Notes under the pieces: model-generated
Told to the model about the DNA's origin: nothing
Database searches by the model: none
Seen by the model: the letters and a program-made list of their open reading frames with translations, nothing else
Translations under genes and position numbers: made by a program
Shown here: piece by piece, positions 8,804-17,182 of the stretch
How positions within the stretch are numbered: position 1 is the first letter of the stretch
Layout: the number at the start of each line of letters is the position of its first letter
DNA from: Bradyrhizobium glycinis
Lineage (GTDB): Bacteria; Pseudomonadota; Alphaproteobacteria; Rhizobiales; Xanthobacteraceae
Length of the DNA: 39,881 bases
Reading direction: 5' to 3'
NCBI RefSeq assembly: GCF_016031655.1
Contig: NZ_JACCHQ010000045.1
Location: 1-39,881 of the forward strand

Positions 8804-9266
8804 TCTCGTCTCCATCATCGATCTGGCCTGTCAGCGGGAGGTAGCCGCTAGGCGCAACTCTATCGTTTCCGCCGCTTCGAGGTCCAGACGCGGCCAATTG
8901 CTGTCCACGTCCGAAAAGTCTTTCACGCGAAGCGGTTATGCAGGCTCATGCGGAACTGCGGCGTAAATGCGCACGGCGCGTTTCAGACCGCTTGGCGCAA
9001 AGTGTGCGTCGCAAAAAGCTTCGGTGCCGGCGCCTTCTGCGGGCCGCATCGCCCAGGCATCGCGACGTTTCCGGGCACAACGTTAGTTTTAGAAGCGGAG
9101 CCGTTCGGCTTTCTCGACAGACGCGATCAATCATGATCTGATCGCGCTACCAATTTGCTGCGACAGGCGTGAATTGCCCACGCGGGCCGACGGCACCAAC
9201 AAGAAAATCGACCAAAAGAACTCAAGAAAGAAGTCTCAAACAACAACACCCAAGCGAGGAAACGAG
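8804..9266. other. Divergent intergenic region, 463 bases
   Basis: This gap separates the LTXXQ gene (minus) from the ABC importer (plus) and must hold the promoters of both. I find no credible gene in it: the three reading frames at 8938-9141 are short, overlap each other and are arginine-rich. The clearest structure is the inverted repeat at 9122-9146, listed separately. The last 90 bases before the binding-protein gene are A-rich (aagaaaatcgaccaaaag), as is common in untranslated leaders. Confidence 0.6.
9122..9146. promoter_or_regulatory. Candidate operator upstream of the ABC importer
   Basis: Perfect 8-base arms (cgcgatca and tgatcgcg) flank a 9-base spacer that is itself almost palindromic (atcatgat). 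It lies 120 bases before the binding-protein start. The size and symmetry fit a dimeric repressor site such as those of LacI or GntR family proteins. No regulator gene is adjacent, so the protein that would bind is unknown. Confidence 0.35.
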
Positions 9267-10607
9267 ATGTCACGCAAGAAACTGACGCGACGTCAATTTG
9301 TGGCTGCCACTGCAATGTCCTCCGCGGCGCTGATTACAGCGCCCTATGTCCGGGGCGCTTACGCCGCCGGCAAGCTCTCGATCGGCTTCTGGGACCATTG
9401 GGTGCCGGGTGCCAACGACGCCTCCACCGCCATGGTCAAAGCATGGGGCGAAAAGGAGAAAGTCGAAGTCTCGATCGACTACATCACCAGCAACAACAAC
9501 AAGATCCAGCTCACGGTCGCAGCCGAGGCGCAGGCGAAATCCGGCCACGACATCCTGCAGATGCCGACCTGGTGGCCGCACGCCTACGCCGAAAGCCTCG
9601 AGCCGGTGAACGACGTCATGGAGCCGCTCGTCAAGCAGAACGGCGAGGTCAACGGCACCGTCAAATATCTCGGCCAGGCCGGCGGCAAGTGGCTCGCCGT
9701 TCCCGCAATCCCGGGAAGCCAGATCAAGGGGCCCTGCTCCCGCATCGACCTGATGAAGAAGCATGCCGGCATCGACGTGCAGGAACTGTACCCCGTCGGC
9801 GCGCCCGCAAAGGCGGACAATTGGACGTTGGACACCTTCCTCAAGGCGGCCGAGGCCTGCCACAAGGGCGGCGTGCCGTTCGGGATCGGCCTCGGCGAAA
9901 CCACGGACAGCGTCGACACTGCAGGCGCGATCTTCCAGTCCTTCGGTGCCGAGCTCGTCAACGCCAAGGGCGACGTCACGGTGAAGACCGATGCCGTTCG
10001 CCAGGCGCTCGAATATTACAAGAAGCTGATCGCCTTCCTGCCGCCGGACGCTCCGTCCTGGGATGACGCCTCGAACAACAAATGGCTGATCTCGGGCCGC
10101 GGCGCGATGATCCTGAATCCGCCGAGCGCCTGGGCGGTCGCAAGGCGCGACGCGCCGCAGATCGCCGAGCAGTGCTGGACGCACGGCATGCCGTCCGGGC
10201 CCAAGGGCCGCTTCGCACCCTACCTGCCGTACTTCTGGGGTCTCTGGAGCTTCAGCAAGAACAAGGAAGCGGCCAAGAGCCTCCTCACCTACCTATCGCA
10301 GCCGTCATCGATCGAAAAATTCGTCGCGGCGAGCGGCGGCTACGATCTGCCCGCCTACGCCAACATGACGACCCTGAAGACCTGGGCCGAGGAAGGGCCG
10401 CCGAAGGGGACGCTGTATCACTATCCGAACCCCAATAACCATCAGACGCTGTCGATCGCGGCGTCTCCCGCGCCGCCCAAGATCGCGCAGCAGATCTACT
10501 TCCAGGCGACGTTGACCAAGATGGCGCTGCGCTATGCGCAGGGCGAAAAGATGGAGGCCACGCTCGCCTGGGCCGAAGGCGAGTGCGAGGGCTTCATGCG
10601 GAGTTGA
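9267..10607 (+). CDS. ABC importer substrate-binding protein, Tat-exported
   Basis: This 446-residue protein is the periplasmic receptor of a carbohydrate-type ABC importer (extracellular solute-binding protein family 1). Its N-terminus MSRKKLTRRQFVAATA with a hydrophobic stretch and AYA cleavage site is a twin-arginine signal, so it is probably exported folded. Mature-domain features include GHDILQMPTWWPHAYAESLEP and FWGLWSFSKNKEAAKSLLTYLS, typical of the fold. The start at 9267 is fixed by GAGGAAACGAG just before ATG and by the Tat motif; the frame is open further upstream. It is first in a run with two permeases and an ATPase. The substrate cannot be read from sequence; the family takes sugars, polyols and glycerol phosphates. 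Confidence 0.92.
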   Translation: MSRKKLTRRQFVAATAMSSAALITAPYVRGAYAAGKLSIGFWDHWVPGANDASTAMVKAWGEKEKVEVSIDYITSNNNKIQLTVAAEAQAKSGHDILQMPTWWPHAYAESLEPVNDVMEPLVKQNGEVNGTVKYLGQAGGKWLAVPAIPGSQIKGPCSRIDLMKKHAGIDVQELYPVGAPAKADNWTLDTFLKAAEACHKGGVPFGIGLGETTDSVDTAGAIFQSFGAELVNAKGDVTVKTDAVRQALEYYKKLIAFLPPDAPSWDDASNNKWLISGRGAMILNPPSAWAVARRDAPQIAEQCWTHGMPSGPKGRFAPYLPYFWGLWSFSKNKEAAKSLLTYLSQPSSIEKFVAASGGYDLPAYANMTTLKTWAEEGPPKGTLYHYPNPNNHQTLSIAASPAPPKIAQQIYFQATLTKMALRYAQGEKMEATLAWAEGECEGFMRS

Positions 10608-10676
10608 TGCCGGGCGTGTGCCAGGCGGTTCACGCTTGAGGCTTGAGCCGCCACGCATCGCGTGCCGCCAATCGAG

Positions 10677-10701
10677 GAAGCCGGCCGAACCGGCCGGCTT
10701 C
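10677..10701 (+). terminator. Intercistronic hairpin between binding protein and permease
   Basis: A perfect 11-bp stem (10677-10687 with 10691-10701) closes a 3-base loop in the 125-base gap after the binding-protein gene. No T-run follows. Such hairpins often protect the upstream message from 3' exonucleases or cut downstream transcription, so that the binding protein is made in excess over the membrane subunits. Confidence 0.55.
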
Positions 10702-10732
10702 GCCAGTCGACAATTTCCGAGAAAGCTACGCC

Positions 10733-11671
10733 ATGGCTGATGTCGTCGTTGAGCAAGGTCAAGCGGTCCGTGCGGCGCGCGCGCGCAAGCAGGCCAGCCT
10801 TCGCAATGTCTTGGGACGAAAATCGACGGTCGCGTTCTTCCTGACGCTGCCGCTGATCCTCCTGATAGCGCTCCTCGTGCTCTATCCCGCCGTCTACTCC
10901 GTCCATCTCGCGACGCTGAACAAGTCGATGCAGAAGTTCGTCGGCTTCGGCAACTTCCTGTTCCTGTTCAAGCGCGACACCTTCTGGATGGTGGTGAAGC
11001 AATCCTGCATCTTTGCCGTCACGGCCGTGTTCTTCAAGGCGCTGATCGGATTCATCGTCGCCCATTTCGTGCACAACATTCCGGCCAAGGGGCAGCGCAA
11101 ATGGCGCGGCATGCTGCTGGTGCCCTGGGTGATTCCGCCGGCGATGAGCACGCTGGCCTGGCTGTGGCTGTTCGATCCCTCCTACAGCGCCTTCAACTAC
11201 ACGCTCTCATTCTTCGGTATCGGCCCGATCAACTGGCTCGGCGACAATGTTTGGGCTCGCTTTTCCGTCATCCTCGTCAACATCTGGTACGGCGCGCCGT
11301 TCTTCATGATCATGTATCTGGCCGCGCTGAAATCGGTGCCGGACCAGCTCTACGAGGCCGCGGCGATCGACGGCGCCAATTGGTGGCAGAAGATCTGGTA
11401 CGTCACGCTGCCGATGATGCGGAATATCATCGCGATCACGGCGCTGTTCTCGCTGATCGTGACCTTCGCCAATTTCGACATCGTCCGCATCCTGACCTCG
11501 GGCGGCCCGCTCGACCAGACGCATATCTTCGCCACCTGGGCCTTCAAGGTCGGCATCGAAGGCAGCGACATTCCGCTCGGCGCCAGCGTCTCGCTGTTCA
11601 TGGTGCCGATCCTCGCCATCGCAGCGATCTTCATCCTGCGCGATGTCTCCAAACGCGGGAATGAAGCCTGA
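10733..11671 (+). CDS. ABC importer permease, MalF/UgpA type
   Basis: The 312-residue inner-membrane protein has about six hydrophobic segments, the first at about residues 33-55 (VAFFLTLPLILLIALLVLY). The ATPase-contact EAA loop reads YEAAAIDGANWWQKIWYVTLP. The start at 10733 is the ATG after a 125-base gap; the frame is open 30 residues upstream across the intercistronic hairpin, which is unlikely to be coding. Its stop overlaps the next permease start by one base (TGATG), showing translational coupling. It would form the channel with the second permease. Confidence 0.92.
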   Translation: MADVVVEQGQAVRAARARKQASLRNVLGRKSTVAFFLTLPLILLIALLVLYPAVYSVHLATLNKSMQKFVGFGNFLFLFKRDTFWMVVKQSCIFAVTAVFFKALIGFIVAHFVHNIPAKGQRKWRGMLLVPWVIPPAMSTLAWLWLFDPSYSAFNYTLSFFGIGPINWLGDNVWARFSVILVNIWYGAPFFMIMYLAALKSVPDQLYEAAAIDGANWWQKIWYVTLPMMRNIIAITALFSLIVTFANFDIVRILTSGGPLDQTHIFATWAFKVGIEGSDIPLGASVSLFMVPILAIAAIFILRDVSKRGNEA

Positions 11672-12582
11672 TGAGCACGCTTGCAATCGACAAGGCCGGA
11701 CCGTCGCGCAAGGTCAAATATGGCAGCATGAGCCGGGATCGCGCCTGGGCGCTGCGCTGGTCCTATTTCTTCCTGGTGCTGTTCGCGATCTTCTTCCTGA
11801 CGCCGCCGATCTACATGCTAGTCACCTCGCTCAAGAGCAGCGCGGAGATATCGGCGGCAACAAATCCCTGGTGGGTGTTTCACCCCACCTTGTCGAACTA
11901 TGTCGAGCTCCTGACCTCCAACCAGTTCCTGCGCTTCTTCTGGAATTCGTCGATCGTCTCGCTCGCGGTCGTCCTCGTGACCATGCTGATCAGCGTTCCC
12001 GCGGCATTCGCGCTGGCACGCATGAAGTTCTGGGGCTCGACGACGCTGGCGACCGGCGTCTTCCTCACCTACCTCATCCCGGACAGCCTGTTGTTCATTC
12101 CGCTGTTCAAGATGCTGGCGTTGGTCCAGGACTACACCGGCATCACGCTGCTCAACAGATGGTACGTGCTGCTGTTCATCTATCCGACGCTGACGGTGCC
12201 GTTCTGCACCTGGATCATGATCGGCTATTTCGCCTCGATCCCGAAGGAGCTCGATGAAGCCGCCCTCATCGACGGCGCCTCCTGGCTGCAGACGCTGACG
12301 CGGATCTTCATCCCGGTCGCGCTGCCCGGGCTGATTGCCGCGACCATCTTCGCCTTCACCGTGTCCTGGGCGCAGTTCCTCTATCCCCTGGTGTTCACGA
12401 CGTCGGTCGACCAGCTCGTGCTGCCCGTGGGCATCACCACCACGCTGATCAAGGGCGACGTCTTCAACTGGGGGCAGATCATGACCGGCGCGCTGCTCGG
12501 CGCCGCGCCGCCGCTGATCATCTACGCATTCCTGATGGACTACTACATTGCCGGCCTGACCGCCGGCGCGACAAAGGGTTGA
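11671..12582 (+). CDS. ABC importer permease, MalG/UgpE type
   Basis: This 303-residue inner-membrane protein is the second channel subunit. It has six hydrophobic segments and a typical EAA loop, DEAALIDGASWLQTLTRIFIPVALPG. The segment PIYMLVTSLKSSAEI after the first membrane span is characteristic of MalG-type permeases. Its ATG overlaps the preceding stop by one base. The ATPase gene follows after 20 bases. Confidence 0.93.
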   Translation: MSTLAIDKAGPSRKVKYGSMSRDRAWALRWSYFFLVLFAIFFLTPPIYMLVTSLKSSAEISAATNPWWVFHPTLSNYVELLTSNQFLRFFWNSSIVSLAVVLVTMLISVPAAFALARMKFWGSTTLATGVFLTYLIPDSLLFIPLFKMLALVQDYTGITLLNRWYVLLFIYPTLTVPFCTWIMIGYFASIPKELDEAALIDGASWLQTLTRIFIPVALPGLIAATIFAFTVSWAQFLYPLVFTTSVDQLVLPVGITTTLIKGDVFNWGQIMTGALLGAAPPLIIYAFLMDYYIAGLTAGATKG

Positions 12583-12602
12583 TGACGAGGAGCTGAAGTT
12601 CG

Positions 12603-13703
12603 ATGGCTGACGTTGCTTTGCGGAAGGTAGTCAAGCGTTACGACGACGTCGAAGCCGTGCGCGGCATCGATCTCGACATCGCCGACCATGAGTTCATCGT
12701 GCTGGTCGGCCCCTCCGGCTGCGGCAAGTCGACCACGCTGCGGATGATCGCAGGCCTCGAGGACATCAGCGACGGCGACATCATGATCGGCGGCGACATC
12801 GTCAACGACGTGCCGCCGAAGGACCGCGACATCGCCATGGTGTTCCAGAACTACGCGCTCTACCCGCACATGACGGTCGCCGAGAACATGTCGTTCGGGC
12901 TGCGCCTGAAGCACTATCCCAAGGCCGAGATCAAGGCCCGGGTGACCGAGGCCGCCCGCCTCCTCGACATCACCGACCTGATCGACCGCAAGCCGAAGCA
13001 GCTCTCCGGCGGCCAGCGCCAGCGCGTCGCCATGGGCCGCGCCATCGTGCGCAACCCCAAGGTCTTCCTGTTCGACGAGCCGCTGTCCAATCTCGATGCC
13101 AAGCTCCGCGTGCAGATGCGGATCGAGATCAAGAAGGTGCACCAGAAGGTGCGCACCACCACGGTCTACGTCACCCACGACCAGGTCGAGGCGATGACGC
13201 TGGCCGACCGCGTGGTGGTGATGAACAAGGGCCGCATCGAGCAGATCGGCACGCCGAACGAGCTCTACCACAAGCCGGCGACGCGCTTCGTGGCGGGCTT
13301 CATCGGCTCGCCCGCGATGAACTTCATCCCCTGCCGGCTCGAGGATGTCGGCGGCACGCTCCAGCTCCGCCTCACCGACCGCATCGCCTTCCCGCTGCCG
13401 CCGGCCCGCGCCGCGCGCTACAACGCACTACCGCGCACCGAGAAGCTGCTGCTCGGCATCCGTCCCGAGCATCTCACCGAGTCGCATGCGCATCTGGCGC
13501 CCGGCGTCGAGACCTTCGATACCGTGCTCGACGTCACCGAGCCGATGGGGATGGAGACGCTGGTCTATTTCGGGCTTGACGGCGCGCCGGTCTGCGGCCG
13601 CGTCGATCCCAATGCCGGCGCCAAGGACGGGGCACCCATGCGCCTGGCGATGGACCTCAACAACATGCACCTGCTAAATGAGGAGACCGGCGTCGTGCTG
13701 TGA
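12603..13703 (+). CDS. ABC importer ATPase, MalK/UgpC type
   Basis: The 366-residue cytoplasmic ATPase energises the importer. It has Walker A GPSGCGKST at 36-44, the Q-loop near 82 (MVFQNYALYPHMTV), signature LSGGQ at 134-138, Walker B VFLFDEP at 154-160, D-loop SNLD and the H-loop YVTHDQVEAM near 197. The C-terminal part (from about residue 240) has the TOBE/regulatory beta-domain typical of MalK and UgpC (LLGIRPEHL). Such ATPases can serve several importers. It closes the transporter genes and is followed after 35 bases by a dehydrogenase in the same direction. Confidence 0.95.
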   Translation: MADVALRKVVKRYDDVEAVRGIDLDIADHEFIVLVGPSGCGKSTTLRMIAGLEDISDGDIMIGGDIVNDVPPKDRDIAMVFQNYALYPHMTVAENMSFGLRLKHYPKAEIKARVTEAARLLDITDLIDRKPKQLSGGQRQRVAMGRAIVRNPKVFLFDEPLSNLDAKLRVQMRIEIKKVHQKVRTTTVYVTHDQVEAMTLADRVVVMNKGRIEQIGTPNELYHKPATRFVAGFIGSPAMNFIPCRLEDVGGTLQLRLTDRIAFPLPPARAARYNALPRTEKLLLGIRPEHLTESHAHLAPGVETFDTVLDVTEPMGMETLVYFGLDGAPVCGRVDPNAGAKDGAPMRLAMDLNNMHLLNEETGVVL

Positions 13704-13738
13704 CGCCGCGATCCAAGAAAAGCGCAGGCAGGGGAGCA

Positions 13739-14728
13739 ATGGCGACCAACAAGAAGAAGATTTTCGTTACGCAAACTTTGTCGCAAGGGGCACGCGCCCT
13801 CCTCACCCAGCGGGACGATATCGAGCTCGTCGAGTTTCCGAACCTGATCTCGGCGAAGGATTTCGAGGCCTTGTTGAAGAGCCATGCGCCGGTGCATGGC
13901 GTGGCGCTGGGCGCCACCGCCTTCGGCGAGACCGAGCTCGAGGCTGCCCGCGACATGAAGGTGGTGACCCGCATCGGCGTTGGCTACGACGCCGTCGACG
14001 TGCCCGCCCTCTCCCGCCGCAAGGTACCGTTGATGGTGGCCGGCAGCGCCAACTCGCCCTCGGTCGCGGAAGCAGCGTTGTTCATGATGCTGACGCTGGC
14101 CAAGCGCGCGCAGGAGCTGCATTCCTGCGTCAAGGAGGGCACATGGGCCGACCGGCTCGGCATGCTGCCGTTCGACCTTTACGGCAAGACCGTGCTGATT
14201 ATCGGCTTCGGCCGCATCGGCAGCCGCACAGCGAAGCGCTGCCTGGCGTTCGAGATGAAGGTGCAGGTCTACGATCCCTACAGGGACGCCGCCGACATCA
14301 AGGCGGCCGGATGCGAGCCGGTCACCGACCTCGACGCCGCGTTGCCTCACGCCGACTTCGTCACCATCCACTGCCCGAAGACGCCGGAGACCGTCGGCCT
14401 GTTCGATGCGATGCGGATCGGCCGCATGAAGCCGAGATCCTACCTCATCAACACCGCGCGCGGCGGCATCGTGAAGGAAGCGGCGCTCTATGACGCACTG
14501 GCGTCCGGAAAGCTCGCCGGCGCCGGCATCGACGTGTTCGAGGTGGAGCCGCCGCCGGTCAGCAACGCGCTGTTTGCGCTGCCCAACGTCATCATGGCCC
14601 CGCACGTCGCCGGCGTCACAATCGAGGCGGTGAGCCGCATGAGCGAGCAGACCGCGCGCAATATCCTGAGCGTGCTGGACGGCGATCCCATCCGTCAGAA
14701 CGTCATCAACAGGGACGTGCTGAGCTGA
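13739..14728 (+). CDS. D-isomer-specific 2-hydroxyacid dehydrogenase
   Basis: This 329-residue NAD-dependent oxidoreductase belongs to the D-2-hydroxyacid dehydrogenase family, which includes phosphoglycerate, lactate and glyoxylate enzymes. The Rossmann motif is IIGFGRIGSRTAKR. The catalytic residues are Arg in INTARGG, Glu in FEVEPPP and His in MAPHVAGVT. I chose the ATG at 13739, preceded by AGGGGAG; a GTG at 13700 in the same frame overlaps the ATPase end. It directly follows the importer genes, so it may oxidise the imported compound or a product of it. Its true substrate cannot be told from sequence. Confidence 0.9.
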   Translation: MATNKKKIFVTQTLSQGARALLTQRDDIELVEFPNLISAKDFEALLKSHAPVHGVALGATAFGETELEAARDMKVVTRIGVGYDAVDVPALSRRKVPLMVAGSANSPSVAEAALFMMLTLAKRAQELHSCVKEGTWADRLGMLPFDLYGKTVLIIGFGRIGSRTAKRCLAFEMKVQVYDPYRDAADIKAAGCEPVTDLDAALPHADFVTIHCPKTPETVGLFDAMRIGRMKPRSYLINTARGGIVKEAALYDALASGKLAGAGIDVFEVEPPPVSNALFALPNVIMAPHVAGVTIEAVSRMSEQTARNILSVLDGDPIRQNVINRDVLS

Positions 14729-14887
14729 CATCGCGAAGGTCGGCGGCTCGTCCGCCCGCCTTCGGAAGGCCAGAAAGCGTCCCATTTTGGTGCAGATCGG
14801 GCCCCAACTCAGCCTTAATCAAACGCGCGTAATGGTCTTGAAACGCGGCGGCGGTGGGACAGACTGGCCGGCGCGGCGAGCTGGAGG

Positions 14888-15424
14888 ATGGACCCCTTGT
14901 CAGAGATCGACCCGACCGACCACGCGCTGGCGACCATTGCCAGCATCCTGGAGCACCCCGAGCCCGTTCTCGTCATTCGCCAGACCGAGACCGAAATCGT
15001 GGTCGCCGGAGAGCGTGAGCACACCGTGTCTGACGAGCCGCCGATCGTGGACGAGCGTCCGGCGATCGACGAGCATCCCCTGATCGACGAGCATTCGGTC
15101 GTCGCGGAGCATCCGGTGGTCGAGGAGCAGCCGCTGGCGCCGGAGCACACCGATGCCGATGGCTACAGCAAGGTTGGTCCGGGACCCATGGTCGCGATCC
15201 GTCTGAAATGGACGGTTCATCGCGGCGATGACGGCCAGTATTACGTTCATGAGACCATCGGTGAGCAGTCCGCGCCGGTGGTCAGTGGTCCCATGACGAG
15301 CGAGGCCGCGGTGCGTTTCGTCGACACTCAGCAAGACGAGGCGCAGCGGCGCTTCGAGCTGCTGCGCAGCGAGATCGCCGGCCGCAGCTCGCTTGCCGAC
15401 TACGAGCGCAAGGGCGAAGCGTAA
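14888..15424 (+). CDS. Hypothetical protein with acidic E-H-P repeats
   Basis: The 178-residue product is not a family I recognise. A central stretch (about residues 50-87) is a degenerate repeat of five to seven residues built around DEHP, EEQP and DERP with hydrophobic residues between. The last 80 residues look folded (VAIRLKWTVHRGDDGQYYVHE and a helix with EAQRRFELLRSEIAG). No signal peptide or membrane segment is seen. The start is doubtful: GGAGG at 14883-14887 directly abuts the ATG at 14888, whereas an in-frame TTG at 14897 would have a normal nine-base spacing from the same site. Confidence 0.65.
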   Translation: MDPLSEIDPTDHALATIASILEHPEPVLVIRQTETEIVVAGEREHTVSDEPPIVDERPAIDEHPLIDEHSVVAEHPVVEEQPLAPEHTDADGYSKVGPGPMVAIRLKWTVHRGDDGQYYVHETIGEQSAPVVSGPMTSEAAVRFVDTQQDEAQRRFELLRSEIAGRSSLADYERKGEA

Positions 15425-15454
15425 GGCCCTCGCATTTGAACATTTAGTAGTTGT

Positions 15455-15540
15455 CGTCATGCCCGGGCTTGTCCCGGGCATCCACGTTCTTTGCGCTGCG
15501 TGGACAGGCGCGGATGGTCGGGACAAGCCCGGCCATGACG
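15455..15540. repeat. Intergenic inverted repeat (GTCATG-CCGGGCTTGTCCCG family)
   Basis: Arms of 29 bases at 15455-15483 and 15512-15540 are reverse complements at 26 positions. The core CCGGGCTTGTCCCG is a motif I associate with dispersed intergenic palindromes in Bradyrhizobium and Rhodopseudomonas. It sits between two convergent genes and may double as a bidirectional transcription stop. No gene is seen in the gap. Confidence 0.75.
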
Positions 15541-15619
15541 CTATGGAGACAAACGTGTCCCACAGCCCACAGCTCATCTGCGATGACGCCGTCGTTGGGC
15601 CGAGATGGACATCGCGCTG

Positions 15620-16129
15620 CTACTTCCTCCCCAGATAATCCTTCTTTACCAGCTCGACGCCGGCGTGCCGGAGCAGATCGTAGGCGGTGGTGACGTGAAA
15701 GAAGAATTGTGGGACGCTGAACGTCAGTAGCAACGTCCGCCCGGTGAAGGGCAGCGCGGTCCCGTTCTTCAATCTGAAGAAGACATTCCGTTCCGCCGCC
15801 GCATCGATCTCCGCGCGCGGCAGGCTCTCGATGAATTCGATGGACGTTGCGATGCGCGCCTGCAGCCCGGCCATCTCGTGCTCCAGCGCCGGCAGCGCCA
15901 CCGGCTCGCACTGCGCCAGCAGGGCCGGTGCGACCGTGGCATGGCGGCAGGCCTCGCCGACCTGCTGGGCAAGGTCATACATGTTCGGCGCAAGGCGCAT
16001 GCCGAGCAGAATCGCCGGGTCGAATTTCCGGCCCTGCGCATAGGCAACGCCCTTGTCGAGCAGCGCGGACAGGTTGCGCAAATAGGGCACGAACAGGCCG
16101 ACCGAGGCCTCGTACATCGAGATCGTCAC
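15620..16129 (-). CDS. DUF1993 family protein
   Basis: This 169-residue cytoplasmic protein fits DUF1993: MTISMYEASVGLFVPYLRNLSALLDKG at the start, then a helical bundle ending in LPQFFFHV-like SVPQFFFHVTTAYDLLRHAGV and a K-D-Y-L-G tail. The family is thought to be related to DinB-type four-helix bundles; no reaction is known. It stands alone on the minus strand, divergent from the PheC-like gene 104 bases away. Confidence 0.88.
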   Translation of the reverse strand: MTISMYEASVGLFVPYLRNLSALLDKGVAYAQGRKFDPAILLGMRLAPNMYDLAQQVGEACRHATVAPALLAQCEPVALPALEHEMAGLQARIATSIEFIESLPRAEIDAAAERNVFFRLKNGTALPFTGRTLLLTFSVPQFFFHVTTAYDLLRHAGVELVKKDYLGRK

Positions 16130-16233
16130 CTCAAGGATTCCCTTCGATTTCTGCCTCGCCAGCGACGGGCTTCTGGTCTAAATCCACGTCCGAACGGCTG
16201 CACAATGACAGCTCGCGCAGGGGTGGAAAAGAG

Positions 16234-17013
16234 ATGATGGTCCGAATCGTGACGGCTTTGGCCGTGATGTTGCTGGCAAACCTTTCGGCCCAGGCGCAGC
16301 AAGCGCCCTCGCGTCTCGACGAGATCGTCAAACGCGGCAGCCTGCGCGTCGGCATGACCGGCGACTACAAGCCGTTTACCTATCTGGACAAGGCCACGCA
16401 GCAGTTCTCCGGCTTCGACGTCGACATGGCCGAAGCGCTCGGCAAGGCGCTCGGGGTCAAGGTCGAATACGTAGCCACGACCTGGCCGAAGCTGATGAAG
16501 GATTTCGAGGCCGACCAGTTCGACATCGCCATGGGCGGCGTATCCGTGACGCTCGACCGGCAGAAGAAGGGCTTCTTCTCCACGCCGATCATGCGCGAAG
16601 GCAAGACGCCGATCGCGCGCTGCGCCGATGTCGGCAAGTACCAGACGCTTCCCGACATCGACAAGAAGGGCACCCGCGTCATCGTCAATCCCGGCGGCAC
16701 CAACGAGCGCTTCGCCCGCGCCAACATCAAGGAGGCCGAGATCACCGTCTTCCCCGACAACACCGCGATCTTCCACGAGATCGCCAAGGGCAACGCCGAT
16801 CTGATGATGACTGACGCCTCCGAGACCCGCTACCAGCAGAAGCAGCATCCGGGCGTGCTCTGCGCGGTGCATCCGGAAAAGCCGTTCGACTTTTCGGAAA
16901 AAGCCTATTGGATCCAGCGCGACATGGCGCTGAAGGCGTTCGTCGACCAGTGGCTGCACATTGCGATGGAAGACGGCACCTACAAGAAGATCCACGCGGC
17001 CTGGTTCGATTAG
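16234..17013 (+). CDS. PheC-like periplasmic protein (cyclohexadienyl dehydratase or solute-binding protein)
   Basis: The 259-residue product has a signal peptide ending in AQAQ and a family 3 solute-binding fold (RLDEIVKRGSLRVGMTGDYKPF). From memory it resembles Pseudomonas aeruginosa PheC, a periplasmic enzyme that makes phenylpyruvate or phenylalanine from prephenate or arogenate: GFDVDMAEALG, DIAMGGVSVTLDRQKKGFFS, VIVNPGGTNERFARANI, TDASETRYQQ and PEKPFDFSEKAY all fit. There is no permease or ATPase next to it, which favours an enzyme over a transporter part. ATG codons occur at 16234 and 16237. The exact activity is inferred. Confidence 0.85.
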   Translation: MMVRIVTALAVMLLANLSAQAQQAPSRLDEIVKRGSLRVGMTGDYKPFTYLDKATQQFSGFDVDMAEALGKALGVKVEYVATTWPKLMKDFEADQFDIAMGGVSVTLDRQKKGFFSTPIMREGKTPIARCADVGKYQTLPDIDKKGTRVIVNPGGTNERFARANIKEAEITVFPDNTAIFHEIAKGNADLMMTDASETRYQQKQHPGVLCAVHPEKPFDFSEKAYWIQRDMALKAFVDQWLHIAMEDGTYKKIHAAWFD

Positions 17014-17106
17014 GCCGCGTCCTCCTGTCGCTTGCCTCGCCAAACTTTGGACCGGCTCCGGGCCTATTGAACCCGGAACCGCCGGAAGACGACTCACAGC
17101 AACGAC

Positions 17107-17126
17107 AGTGATCTAGATCACTTTTT
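17107..17126 (+). terminator. Palindrome with T-run
   Basis: A perfect 16-base palindrome (agtgatctagatcact, 17107-17122) runs into five T residues, 94 bases beyond the PheC-like stop. As RNA it could form only a 6-bp stem with a 4-base loop, a weak terminator. It could also be an operator for the DUF2147 gene that starts at 17183. Confidence 0.35.
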
Positions 17127-17182
17127 GCAAGCGAGCCGGCGCGTAAGCGTCGGTGCGGGGACCACCTGTTCAGGAGACGGAA

